64,000 nucleotides of DNA from Phycisphaerae bacterium. Its GTDB lineage: Bacteria; Planctomycetota; Phycisphaerae; Phycisphaerales; SM1A02. Numbering within the stretch: the first letter of the stretch is position 1; the number at the start of each line of letters is the position of its first letter. Positions 39,203 through 48,879 of this stretch are shown one piece after another. A program made the translations under genes and the position numbers. The DNA lies in contig PAAJ01000012.1 of assembly GCA_002702575.1 (NCBI GenBank), positions 41,386 through 105,385 of the forward strand. The letters are read 5' to 3'. Under the pieces are notes generated by a model, which made no database searches, was not told where the DNA came from, and saw only the letters and a list, made by a program, of their open reading frames with translations.

Positions 39203-39218
39203 TGATCATCGCTCGTTC

Positions 39219-41807
39219 ATGTCACTCATCCGATTGATCCTTGGGGTGCTCGTTGCCGGACTGTTGTCCGTGCCAGCATCTCCAGCATCGGCCGATGAGG
39301 TCGACGTCTGGCTCGAGGAACGGGGATTGACTCGTCTGCTGATCGATCATCTCGAGCAGAGTCTCTCCTCGATGGGGTCTGAGAAACGAGCGGAGACCAC
39401 TCTGCGACTTGCTCGACTGTATTCGGAGCTCCTTGCCGAAACCGATGACCGGGCACAGCGCATCATTCTCGAAGAACGCAGCAAGCGTTTGCTCGATGAA
39501 GTCAGTGGCGTGGCTGCAGAAGCCTTGCGGCTGGAAATTCTTCATAGTGCATACCTGAACATTGAGGAATCAGCGGAACGTCATCGCCTCCGTGTTCTCG
39601 ATCAATCTGATGTTGGAAAGATCGTCGATGACATCAGGGTCCTCATCGATTCTCTCGACATGCAGAAGAAGCGTGTACAGGGTCTCATCAAGCAGAGAAG
39701 TCGATCGCTTGGCACTCGGCGAACGCGTGGGACTGGATTGAGCGCACTGAATTCGCTTGAGGAGATGGAGTCCCGGATCGAATATCTGTCGGGCTGGTGT
39801 CACTACTATCTCGGGTGGCTGACGGGATCCATCGCGGATATTGAAGTTGCCGAGCAGGCATTTTCCAGGATTCTGAAGTTGGAGCAGGTCGATCCGGAGC
39901 AGGTCTCACGCGATCTGCGATCCTCTCCGGCCATCTCATGGACCATCATTGGAATGGCCTTGACCAGTTCCATTCGATCATCCGATTCGATTGCGCTTCG
40001 ATGGCTGGATCTCCTGGATGAATCGAACGTTCCTGAAGACATCAGGGATCAGGTACCGGGATGGAGATTGGCTGTTCTGCTCGAACATGGCCGCTTCTCA
40101 CAGGCATTTCAGTTGCTGAAAGCCATGGAGTATCTTCCCGGAGGTCGACCCATTTCATGGGTTCGGTTGGCTGCCGTCGTTGCCTTGGAGCATCACGGCG
40201 AGCCGGAGGCGGATCTTCTGGCGGCCGAAGCGTTGGTGATTCTCGCGGTCAAGGGAGAGCTTGCTCAGATCCAGGACATCGTTGATCGCTATGGCGATGC
40301 TGTTGGTCTGGATGCGTTTGCATTCAACTATGCCAGAGCGATCATGGATTTTCGCTATGCACAAGAATTGACTGATGCTGTGCCGCCGGCCTCCGAGGCG
40401 GATCGTGGAGATGCCTGGCGACGCGCGTTGAATGCCATCGAGCATGCGATGAATTCGGGAGATGCCGTTGAGTATGAATCCGCTTCGAATCAGGTACTCC
40501 TGCTGAAGGCATGGTGTCTTTACCACCTTCACAGATATGAGCAGTCTCGAGATCTGTTCCTCGCACTTTCGAACGACTTGAAGGATCTCGAGGCGGCCGA
40601 GTCGTTGTGGATGGCCTATGTGTCCGAGGAGCGGCGTTGCGTACGGGATTCGATCAGCGACGGTGATCTGAGAGACGATCTTGCATCCCAGTATTTCGAC
40701 CGTTTTCCAATGGGCCAGAGAGCAGGTGAACTCAGACTGCAGCGAGCTTCTCGCAGCAGTGATCCGACTCGTGCTCAGATCGATGAGCTCATGCGTGTTC
40801 CGCTTGATTCCGATGCCTATCCAGCCGCAAGAATGAGAGCCGCGGACATCCTCTACAAACTGTATCGAGAGGGAGATCGCAGTCAGAAGGCGGATGCTGC
40901 TGCGGAGTATCTCGCCATGGCGGTCACCATGATGCAGGAGGACCACCGCCGGGGCGATGATGTTTCTGCGGACAGAAGTGTAGCGCGGGCAAGACGTGTC
41001 CTTGAAGTCGCGACGCATCCGGATGTCCGTCGGTTCGTTGCCGCTGAATCCGCATTGCAGATTCTCAGGAACAGGCCTGACCACATCGAAGCTGCAGATG
41101 CTGAGCTGGATGATGAGGTGGACTATCGGGAACTGCTGATGTGTCTGACTCGTGAGGAGATCCCACGAGCTCAGGCAATTGGTGATCGACTGCATGCCAG
41201 AAACCCGGATTCGATCTGGTCGAAGCTGGGTGTCCGCCGACTCCTTCAGCACGCCAGGCAGCATGTCCGAACTCTGTCCGGCTCGGCAAGAACCACTGCG
41301 CTCGAGTCGATCATTCGAAACGGCGACTATGTCCTCTCGGCTTTTCCATCGCTGAGCACTGCTGTTGAAAGTCCAGATGGACGACTCGTCGCCTTCAGTG
41401 TCGCAGAAGCGTCTGCGGAACTCTGGTTCGAACGTGGCGTGGAATCTCTGAGAGATCAGGCATGGGAGATCTATGGCGCGCTTCTGGAGCACGCTCCACG
41501 AGACAAGTCGTTCCTGACTGCTCGAGGGCGTCTGGCTTCCCAGATCGGCCAGATTGACGAAGCCTTGAGGTGCTGGCGGATTGTCACTGCGGGAAGCCGT
41601 CAAGGGTCCGATGACTGGTTTGAAGCCAGGACTCACATTCTGGAGGCATTGGCAGCTTCGGATGCTGATCGAGCTCGAGAGGTCATGACCCAGCATCTGG
41701 CTTTGTTTCCAGAATACGGTCCGGACCTCTGGGCTGAACGACTCAAGCGGATTGCCGACGAACTCGGAATGGATCGCCCAGCGCCGACGTCAACGGAGGG
41801 ATCCTGA
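39219..41807 (+). CDS. Large exported helical-repeat (TPR-like) protein
   Basis: Signal peptide MSLIRLILGVLVAGLLSVPASPASADEV; long helical repeats. An upstream in-frame ATG at 39186 overlaps exbD2. Confidence 0.75.
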   Translation: MSLIRLILGVLVAGLLSVPASPASADEVDVWLEERGLTRLLIDHLEQSLSSMGSEKRAETTLRLARLYSELLAETDDRAQRIILEERSKRLLDEVSGVAAEALRLEILHSAYLNIEESAERHRLRVLDQSDVGKIVDDIRVLIDSLDMQKKRVQGLIKQRSRSLGTRRTRGTGLSALNSLEEMESRIEYLSGWCHYYLGWLTGSIADIEVAEQAFSRILKLEQVDPEQVSRDLRSSPAISWTIIGMALTSSIRSSDSIALRWLDLLDESNVPEDIRDQVPGWRLAVLLEHGRFSQAFQLLKAMEYLPGGRPISWVRLAAVVALEHHGEPEADLLAAEALVILAVKGELAQIQDIVDRYGDAVGLDAFAFNYARAIMDFRYAQELTDAVPPASEADRGDAWRRALNAIEHAMNSGDAVEYESASNQVLLLKAWCLYHLHRYEQSRDLFLALSNDLKDLEAAESLWMAYVSEERRCVRDSISDGDLRDDLASQYFDRFPMGQRAGELRLQRASRSSDPTRAQIDELMRVPLDSDAYPAARMRAADILYKLYREGDRSQKADAAAEYLAMAVTMMQEDHRRGDDVSADRSVARARRVLEVATHPDVRRFVAAESALQILRNRPDHIEAADAELDDEVDYRELLMCLTREEIPRAQAIGDRLHARNPDSIWSKLGVRRLLQHARQHVRTLSGSARTTALESIIRNGDYVLSAFPSLSTAVESPDGRLVAFSVAEASAELWFERGVESLRDQAWEIYGALLEHAPRDKSFLTARGRLASQIGQIDEALRCWRIVTAGSRQGSDDWFEARTHILEALAASDADRAREVMTQHLALFPEYGPDLWAERLKRIADELGMDRPAPTSTEGS

Positions 41808-44654
41808 ATGAACAGTCATGATCCCATGAGACGATTTCTGGGTCTTGAGCCATCGGCGGATCCGTTCAAGGTCCTTGGACTGGAGCCGGATCAGCTTGAT
41901 GTGAATTTGATTCGCCGTGCAGTTGATCGGCGTCATCAAGAAATCGACGAACACCCTGACGGCCAGTCGGAAGAGGCCCGGGACGTGAGGCAGCATGTCG
42001 AAGATGCGGCATCCTTGCTTCTCGACTCGGCATCCAGGCTGGCAGCCTTGGCCCGTCATATTCCTGAAGACTTGAAGGATTCGGGGCGTTCGCGTCCGGA
42101 AGGTGTCGTCGGCATCACTGAATTTGACCGGGAGGTCCTCGGCATTCTGATGGCCAGCGGTGGCTGGAACAGCCAGAGCAGGGCCCGACTCATGGTGATT
42201 GCTTCTCAGCACGGCGTCACGCCGGCACATCTCATGAATGTCCTCATGGGCATGACCCGCTGGCTTCGAGCAGGTGGTTCCAGTTCGATGCCGAAAAGAG
42301 CTTCTCGGAAGGGCATGTCATCTTCGGTGGAGTCATCGTTCGGGGTCCTCCGGACCGAGTCCAATGCAGCGGCCTTCGACCGATTCGTGGATCGGTGGAC
42401 GCCTGATTTCAGGACCAACGACACGGCGTCAACAGCTCGGCTCTCGATTTTGTTTTCTGGAATCTTTCTGCTGCTGATCATCCTGATCGTGGGTTTCCTG
42501 CTTTCGACGCCTGAGCCTCAGGTTGCTGAGCAGCAGGCGTTTTCGGTCGACTCATCTGCGGCGGACAAGTCTTCGGGATCTTCGAATGATTCCGTGTTGT
42601 CGCCAGTCTCCGAGGGGACACTCACTGAAGTGTTCGAAGAGATGTCGCTTCCTTCCACGTTCGTAGATGCCTCGGATGGCATCCTCTCCACAACAGTCGG
42701 CTTGAGTCTGCTTTGCGAAGCGATCGATCGAGGAGAGCCGGCTTCGAACACCAGGCGGACGTTTGAGGAACTGATGAAAGTGGCTTCGCTGGGTTGGTTC
42801 CTGACAGGGAATACCCAGCGAATCGAACTGGTTGATTCTGTGGTTTCAGTCTTCGAGCATCTGGGTGACGACATCCAATCAGCAATCTCAATGATGGACC
42901 TCCTTCAGATCGGCTCCGGTTGTTCAGGTGATCTGGCGGACATTCCGACGATGGCATTCCATGGAGGTGTTCTCGGTGCCATCAAGGCGAGCCACCGGGT
43001 ATCGCCTTCGATCCGCGAGGATGCCACTCGACGTCTTGCCTCCAGTGGAATCACATCCCTTCGCGGTGATGGATTCGCTTCGGCAGCGTTGGCTGTTTCA
43101 GCCCGCTGCCTGGACGAGTTCCTGCAGGATGCCCGTTCAGGCAATGCCGATGAGCTTGCCTGGTTGGTCTGGATGCAGTGCGTTCTTGCCTTGAATCAGG
43201 ACGCGGAAGGGCAGTCGGTTCTGCTCTTGGCAGTTGAAGGTCTCGTACGGGATGGGTTGGAGGTCGATCGGTCCAGTCCTGTTCGCAACGTGCTGGCTCG
43301 CATCCTTCAGAGGATTGAAGCATCGCGTTCTGAACAACTTCGTGATTTCCTTGTTCGGCTCTATGTCGACAACCAGCTTTCTTCCAGGCGATTGGCGGTG
43401 TTGACAGAACTCATGGGATCCCAGGCTGAGGCAATGTGGTTTGATGAGTCTGTTCGGGTCTCTTCAGAAGCTGACATGGATCTTCGAAAACAGGCAGCTT
43501 CCGAACTCATGGATCTCTGGCCTGCTCGCAATCGTCCTGATTTCAGAAAACCGGCACCGATTCCAAGAGGCTTCGAGCCCGGTGTGGCCAAACTCTGGCT
43601 TGATGGCTGGAGCCAGCTGGAATCCGTACCCGCAAGCCGTTCGGATCTCACCATCCTGAAGGCGATCCTTCAAGCCAGGCTGTTCAATCAAGCAGCGTCT
43701 GCTCTGGTCGACGGCGAGGCGCCGATCGTTCGAACCATTCTGAGAGATCTGGAGGAGGGATCTTCGCTCGCCGATGTGTTCGATGGTCAGGAGAAGGCGC
43801 CTGTATCGACCCGTGCATGGGGGCGAAGGGTTTCCAAGACTCGAGCCGCTGATGATCGGCTTCAGCTTCTCAAGGAACTTGAAACATATGATCCAGGGGA
43901 TCTCGACACCATTGATGCGGTGGAATTGGCTGCGATGGCGTTGGTGTCTCCTGCCAGAATCAGAACGGCGGCCCAGACGATCATCCTTCAGCGTTTTCGC
44001 AAGGACCCCGAGCTGTTGCTGGCACTTGTGAATACCTTTCCTCGAAAGCCACCAGGGGATGTCATCGACTTTTTCTCGAGCCTGTGCGGTACGGTCGTTG
44101 ACAGCAGTGATGATGCCAGTTGGACTCTTGAGACGAGACGGCTGCTGATCGATCTGGCAATGAGATCAAGGGCATCGAATTCGGCTGGTATCGAGCTTCT
44201 GGTCGCACGCTTGCACGAGTCCTATTCAGATGATCTGGAGAGAACTACGGGCCATGCCATGGACCCTTCGAGTTCTCTTCAGGATGTGATGCTTCATCTC
44301 TTTGAAGCAAGGGCTGAAACTGTTCAGGGGGTGATGTCTGTCTACGATACGGATCGACTTGCCGGAGTTCTTCAGAATCATGATGTGAGGTATCGATTGG
44401 CCGAAGGGCCGCTTCAGCAGTCCTTGATCCGATCTCTGGCAATCCTCGACATCATGGTGCTCGAGTGGTCGATCAAGATGCCATCCGAACTCGAATCATT
44501 CGAGTGGATACAGCAGGATCTGGCCTATCGGCTTCCTCTCTCAAGTCACATGCTTGTTCAGATTCTGACGGTGGAGCTGGCTATCGGCGACATCTGGAGG
44601 ATCGTCATTGAAGATTACATGTCGAGAACGCTCGATTCGGAGTCGGTGTCATGA
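41808..44654 (+). CDS. J-domain-like protein with one TM helix and a large C-terminal region
   Basis: DPFKVLGLEPDQLDVNLIRRAVDRRHQEIDEHPDGQSEEARDVRQHVEDAASLLLDSASRLA contains HPD in J-domain order; TM LSILFSGIFLLLIILIVGFLL; starts directly after the previous TGA. Confidence 0.75.
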   Translation: MNSHDPMRRFLGLEPSADPFKVLGLEPDQLDVNLIRRAVDRRHQEIDEHPDGQSEEARDVRQHVEDAASLLLDSASRLAALARHIPEDLKDSGRSRPEGVVGITEFDREVLGILMASGGWNSQSRARLMVIASQHGVTPAHLMNVLMGMTRWLRAGGSSSMPKRASRKGMSSSVESSFGVLRTESNAAAFDRFVDRWTPDFRTNDTASTARLSILFSGIFLLLIILIVGFLLSTPEPQVAEQQAFSVDSSAADKSSGSSNDSVLSPVSEGTLTEVFEEMSLPSTFVDASDGILSTTVGLSLLCEAIDRGEPASNTRRTFEELMKVASLGWFLTGNTQRIELVDSVVSVFEHLGDDIQSAISMMDLLQIGSGCSGDLADIPTMAFHGGVLGAIKASHRVSPSIREDATRRLASSGITSLRGDGFASAALAVSARCLDEFLQDARSGNADELAWLVWMQCVLALNQDAEGQSVLLLAVEGLVRDGLEVDRSSPVRNVLARILQRIEASRSEQLRDFLVRLYVDNQLSSRRLAVLTELMGSQAEAMWFDESVRVSSEADMDLRKQAASELMDLWPARNRPDFRKPAPIPRGFEPGVAKLWLDGWSQLESVPASRSDLTILKAILQARLFNQAASALVDGEAPIVRTILRDLEEGSSLADVFDGQEKAPVSTRAWGRRVSKTRAADDRLQLLKELETYDPGDLDTIDAVELAAMALVSPARIRTAAQTIILQRFRKDPELLLALVNTFPRKPPGDVIDFFSSLCGTVVDSSDDASWTLETRRLLIDLAMRSRASNSAGIELLVARLHESYSDDLERTTGHAMDPSSSLQDVMLHLFEARAETVQGVMSVYDTDRLAGVLQNHDVRYRLAEGPLQQSLIRSLAILDIMVLEWSIKMPSELESFEWIQQDLAYRLPLSSHMLVQILTVELAIGDIWRIVIEDYMSRTLDSESVS

Positions 44655-45394
44655 CGAGCCTCATTGTCCGCTTTCTTGTGCTTGTCACGGTGTTTGGCCT
44701 GTTGGCAACGACCGGCGCAGGCAGTCCGTTCAAGGAGCGATTGAGTTCGCTTCGATCCAGTGACGCCGCCGCTTACTTCAAGCTGGGAGAGGACATCGCC
44801 GATGCGGCAAGGTCCCAGGCTGATCGCGATCTGGCTATTCATCTGTTCGTGCTTGCAGATCATCTTGATCGCAATCGCTATCACAGGAGTGCTCTTCTGG
44901 CGATTCTTCCGATGATCGAGGATCCTGCCGTCATCAGTCTCATTCAGACGGATCTGAGATCCATTACCGACGTCACGGATCTGGTTCCGGTGATCAGCGA
45001 GCCTGCGGACCGTCGCATCGACGCCATCTCAGCAGTCGTTGACTTTCTTTCCGCCTTCCGGCGAGCGGACCGTGAGGCCATGGAGGAGATTCTTCAGCAG
45101 GAGGGTGTGTCGGAGCAGCTTGGGCTGTTGCAGCATCGGTTGCCCGGCGATGTCGACTGGATGCTCACCAGAGTCTCCACGGCACGACGGGATATCGGTT
45201 TTCTGACCGAGGATGACATCATGTCCACCCTCAGAGTTCAGGCGGCATTGTTGGGCAGCCGCAATACACCCTGGTCGACGGAGTTGCATGCCACGAACGG
45301 AAGGCCCATGACGGTCATCGAGCCTGTGCCGTTGACTGAGATCTTCAACATCGATCCCCAGCAGTTGATCTGGCGAAACGGCCAATGGGAATAG
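44651..45394 (+). CDS. Exported protein of unknown function, last gene of the ExbB/ExbD operon
   Basis: ATGA overlap; signal peptide MTSLIVRFLVLVTVFGLLATTGAGSPF. Confidence 0.7.
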   Translation: MTSLIVRFLVLVTVFGLLATTGAGSPFKERLSSLRSSDAAAYFKLGEDIADAARSQADRDLAIHLFVLADHLDRNRYHRSALLAILPMIEDPAVISLIQTDLRSITDVTDLVPVISEPADRRIDAISAVVDFLSAFRRADREAMEEILQQEGVSEQLGLLQHRLPGDVDWMLTRVSTARRDIGFLTEDDIMSTLRVQAALLGSRNTPWSTELHATNGRPMTVIEPVPLTEIFNIDPQQLIWRNGQWE

Positions 45395-45429
45395 GCGAGT
45401 TCCGGAATCCTGCTTGTCTTCCAGTTCGA

Positions 45430-45951
45430 TCAGTCTTCGGTTTCTGGTGGGGGAAGCATGCTGTCTCCTTCGTCGAGAAGGCCTCGTTCGGTGGAGGCCT
45501 CGTGCTCTCCGAGTGACAGCTGGTCAAATCGACGTTTGAGAATGCCGAGTTCAAGGAGTGAACGGACACGCGTGATCAGCTCATGCTTGTTGACTGGCTT
45601 GGCGATGAAATCATTGGTCCCGCATTCCTTGGCACGCTCGTAGTCACCTACTTCGTTGAGCGCCGTGACCATGATGATGATGATGTCACGGGTCGAGGGC
45701 TGGGACTTGAGCTTCTCGCAGACCTGGAACCCGGACACTCTCGGCATCATGACATCCAGGAGCATCAGATCAGGTGGTGAATGCTCGACCATCTCGATGG
45801 CTTCATCGCCATCGGTCGCGGTCAGAATGCTGCAGCCGAGGCCCTCGAGATACGCCTGCATCAGTTCCAGATTCTGCTGATTGTCATCGACGATCAGGAT
45901 GGTGGCTGTCGACAGATCCGGGAGGGGCGTTGTGGTTTTCTGGTCAGTCAT
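45430..45951 (-). CDS. Response regulator (receiver domain)
   Basis: ATILIVDDNQQNLELMQAYLEGLGCSILTATDGDEAIEMVEHSPPDLMLLDVMMPRVSGFQVCEKLK...VTALNE...GTNDFIAKPVNKHELITRV. Confidence 0.93.
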   Translation of the reverse strand: MTDQKTTTPLPDLSTATILIVDDNQQNLELMQAYLEGLGCSILTATDGDEAIEMVEHSPPDLMLLDVMMPRVSGFQVCEKLKSQPSTRDIIIIMVTALNEVGDYERAKECGTNDFIAKPVNKHELITRVRSLLELGILKRRFDQLSLGEHEASTERGLLDEGDSMLPPPETED

Positions 45952-46148
45952 GAAATCCGCTCCATGCAGCTCCGGATGCTCCACATCCAGTCTCCAGGCC
46001 CTGCTGGATGTCGGCCATGGTATCGACAAGCCGCCCTGGGGGATATTCAGGGCAGGCGTACCCCGATTCCAAGGTCTGGAAATTGAACCGAAAACCAGCG
46101 TGGATGCTAAACTGGGTGATTCCACCCGAACCATGACCGGAGTGCCCC

Positions 46149-46622
46149 ATGGCCGAGATCCAGAAGCCAGACTGCTGGACCGATGAGTTCAACGTTCCGA
46201 CCCCTGAAGCCTTGCGCAAGGGGCTCGTCGAGGAATCTACCGAAACCTATGACCAGTTGAGGACGTTGATGAATGGATTCGATGGTGTCCAGGAGCAATG
46301 CCGCTGGTATGGCGACTGCTGGCATTGGACCCTGGCCTATCTGCTTGATGAACAGCCGCTCCGTGATCCTTCCATCGAGTGGGAGCCGTTGGCACTTGTC
46401 ATTCCAGCACCAGAGGATGTCCAGCTGGCCATGTCGATGGATCCCGATTTCGTGGCTTCACTCAATACCCGTCGTCTGAAAAGAGGCGTTCGGGATGGTC
46501 TGGAACTCGGCAGCCCACCCTTTACGACACGGTGGGGCGTCTGGTCGATCACGACACCTGGCCTCCTGGCCGAACTGGCCGGTCTGATCAAACAGAAGAT
46601 CGCCTGGATGCGAACCCACTAG
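46149..46622 (+). CDS. Hypothetical protein, possibly DUF3788-like
   Basis: MAEIQKPDCWTDEFNVPTPEALRKGLVEESTETYDQLRTLMNGFDGVQEQCRWYGDCWHWTLAYLL; compact complete ORF. Confidence 0.5.
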   Translation: MAEIQKPDCWTDEFNVPTPEALRKGLVEESTETYDQLRTLMNGFDGVQEQCRWYGDCWHWTLAYLLDEQPLRDPSIEWEPLALVIPAPEDVQLAMSMDPDFVASLNTRRLKRGVRDGLELGSPPFTTRWGVWSITTPGLLAELAGLIKQKIAWMRTH

Positions 46623-46709
46623 GGCGATCACGACGCTCACGAGGCGCAGCGACACACCCGGTCCCACCAGAGATCCCGGGTGCATCACATTGAATCAATT
46701 GGAATCTGC

Positions 46710-46907
46710 TCAGGCAGCGGGCTTCCTGCAGACCACGGCGGTGGTATCGCCCAGTCGTGTCCAGGAAGAGCCTCTTGGCTCCAGCGTCTGCTGAAGATGG
46801 TTGAGGTAGCGCTCCAGGTCCTGCGGAGAAAACTCGTCGAGCCACCCAAGATCGGCGGTCGGGTTGATTTCGTGGATAAGCTCGATCAAACCTGTCTTCG
46901 TCAGCAT
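46710..46907 (-). CDS. Small hypothetical protein (65 aa)
   Basis: MLTKTGLIELIHEINPTADLGWLDEFSPQDLERYLNHLQQTLEPRGSSWTRLGDTTAVVCRKPAA; plausible folded composition. Confidence 0.45.
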   Translation of the reverse strand: MLTKTGLIELIHEINPTADLGWLDEFSPQDLERYLNHLQQTLEPRGSSWTRLGDTTAVVCRKPAA

Positions 46908-47157
46908 CCTGGTGTCTCCCTTGCTTGGTGTCTCTCGGTGCTGAAAACACTTTCGGCATGATCGAGGTCGACTGGGGAGGGGATAACAACCGCATCACGG
47001 CGATTCGGGATCAGTCGGACCTGTTCGGGCACCACAAGCAGCGGGGGTCTGGGACCCGAGGCACATCATCTTGTATGACAAAAAAAACAGCTCGCCAACG
47101 TCCGGGAATGGCCTGGTCATTTGGAACGTCCGAGAATGGACCCCTTCATCGGGCGCT

Positions 47158-48879
47158 TCATTGATCGGCTGAAGCCGGCCCTTCGGGATCTGAGCCATTC
47201 ATCCTGCGGACTTCATGTACCTGGTTGGCGGTGAGGTCGCCGAATGATCCACGAGTTCCATCGGGCCAGAGGATTTCGACCGCTTCCAGACGATCCGCCG
47301 GGCCCAGGCCGATGTGGATTCTGGGGTCATTAGCCGCGAAGTAGCTGTGGGCCGTCTGGACAGGTCTTGTGATCGTGCGTTCACCCAGCTGGCCGGTCAG
47401 AACCGCTCCGATGGCATCCTGCCCATGTTCATTCAGGACACGGATCACACACCAGTTGCCTGGCGAAGCGACGACATTGCGATAGAGATTTGCGGGAGCA
47501 TCTCGATTGACGACCAGGACATCCACAAGTCCGTCATCGTCAAGATCACCAAAGACCGCTGCGCGACTTGTGCGATGAAGCTTCGCTGATGTTCCACCCG
47601 AGGGTTTGACCATCTCGAAACGCCCGCCTGGTGTTCCCCGCAGGAGAAGATCTTCCTGTGCATACGGATCATCGCTTTTGGAATCTGCACGACGTTGAAC
47701 ATGGCCGGTTGCTTCATAGAGATCAAGATGGCCGTCGTTGTCGAGATCGATCCATCCAAGTCCGAATCGGGTGTATGAACTCGTGGCTCGCTTGACACCT
47801 TTTCTCGCCGTGGCATCGATGAAATAGTCGCCCTGATTCAGAAACATCGAATCGGATTCATTCACCAGGTTGCAGACGACGAGATCCAGGTCACCATCAT
47901 CGTCAAGATCCGTGCTCCCGACGCCCATGCCGGCCTTCTCCTTGCCGTCCTCGTCCATGGCGCAGCCGGCCCGCATGCCGACATCCAGGAATGTTCCATC
48001 GCCCTGATTGCGCCACATCGTGTCAGGCTTGCCGTCATTGGCAATGAAGATGTCCATGTGGCCATCCCCGTCGTAATCTCCAGTGGTGATTCCAAGCGCC
48101 GTGCGATTCTGGGTCTTGATACCGGCGGCCTTGCTGACATCCTCGAACGTTCCGTCTCCGCGATTCCGATAGAGCAGGTCCGATGCGGCGACCGGATAGT
48201 TGCCGGGGGCGCAGTAGTCTTCCTTGCCAAGGCTGGAGTAGCAGGTGATTTCCGTTTCCGGTGACCATTCCAGATACTTGCCGACATAGAGATCGAGATG
48301 GCCGTCGGCGTCATAGTCGACGAAAGCCGTAGCGGAACCCCAGCCGGTATCGCCAAGGCCTGCTGCTTCAGTCGCATCCACGAAGCGTCCGCCGTCATTC
48401 CGCAGCAAGGTGTCTCGACCGACATTGGTGATGTAGAGGTCCGTATCACCATCATTGTCATAGTCACCTGTCGTCACGCTCATTCCGTAGCCACGATCAT
48501 CCGCACCAGCGGCGCCCGGTACTTCGACAAAGTTCCAGTTGCCGTCATTGCGAAAGAGTTGGTTGGGCAGATTGTCCTGTTGGCCTTGTCTGAGGATCTG
48601 TCCGCCTTGCAGGAAGTACAGATCCAGATCGCCGTCACGATCGTAGTCGATCATTGCGGCGCCGCCACCAATGATTTCAGGGAGGTTGAAATCACCGTCA
48701 GCACCGGACTGCCACGTGAACTCGAGCCCGGACTGCTTGGCGACATCCTTGAACCAGGGCTCGGCTGTGACTTGGACGGCCGGCCTGGTTGCTCCGGTTG
48801 TGTCACTTTCCGAGTCGCCACATCCACTGAATGAGAACGCGATCAAAGCCAGGATCAGATGGGGGATTCGAGAAGTCAT
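47158..48879 (-). CDS. CRTAC1-family lipoprotein (FG-GAP repeats + ASPIC/UnbV)
   Basis: Lipobox FSFSGCGDSE; DYDRDGDLDLYFL, DYDNDGDTDLYIT, DYDADGHLDLYVG repeats; ASPIC/UnbV DAIGAVLTGQLGERTITRPVQTAHSYFAANDPRIHIGLGPADRLEAVEILWPDG. Confidence 0.92.
   Translation of the reverse strand: MTSRIPHLILALIAFSFSGCGDSESDTTGATRPAVQVTAEPWFKDVAKQSGLEFTWQSGADGDFNLPEIIGGGAAMIDYDRDGDLDLYFLQGGQILRQGQQDNLPNQLFRNDGNWNFVEVPGAAGADDRGYGMSVTTGDYDNDGDTDLYITNVGRDTLLRNDGGRFVDATEAAGLGDTGWGSATAFVDYDADGHLDLYVGKYLEWSPETEITCYSSLGKEDYCAPGNYPVAASDLLYRNRGDGTFEDVSKAAGIKTQNRTALGITTGDYDGDGHMDIFIANDGKPDTMWRNQGDGTFLDVGMRAGCAMDEDGKEKAGMGVGSTDLDDDGDLDLVVCNLVNESDSMFLNQGDYFIDATARKGVKRATSSYTRFGLGWIDLDNDGHLDLYEATGHVQRRADSKSDDPYAQEDLLLRGTPGGRFEMVKPSGGTSAKLHRTSRAAVFGDLDDDGLVDVLVVNRDAPANLYRNVVASPGNWCVIRVLNEHGQDAIGAVLTGQLGERTITRPVQTAHSYFAANDPRIHIGLGPADRLEAVEILWPDGTRGSFGDLTANQVHEVRRMNGSDPEGPASADQ

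Noticed and set aside
40155-41696. 513-aa antisense ORF opposite the TPR-like gene
   Set aside because: Fully inside a coding gene on the opposite strand, low-complexity shadow composition, no recognisable domain; typical of GC-rich codon bias.
47080-47087. A8 run as another slippage site
   Set aside because: Lies in noncoding sequence with no ORF depending on it.
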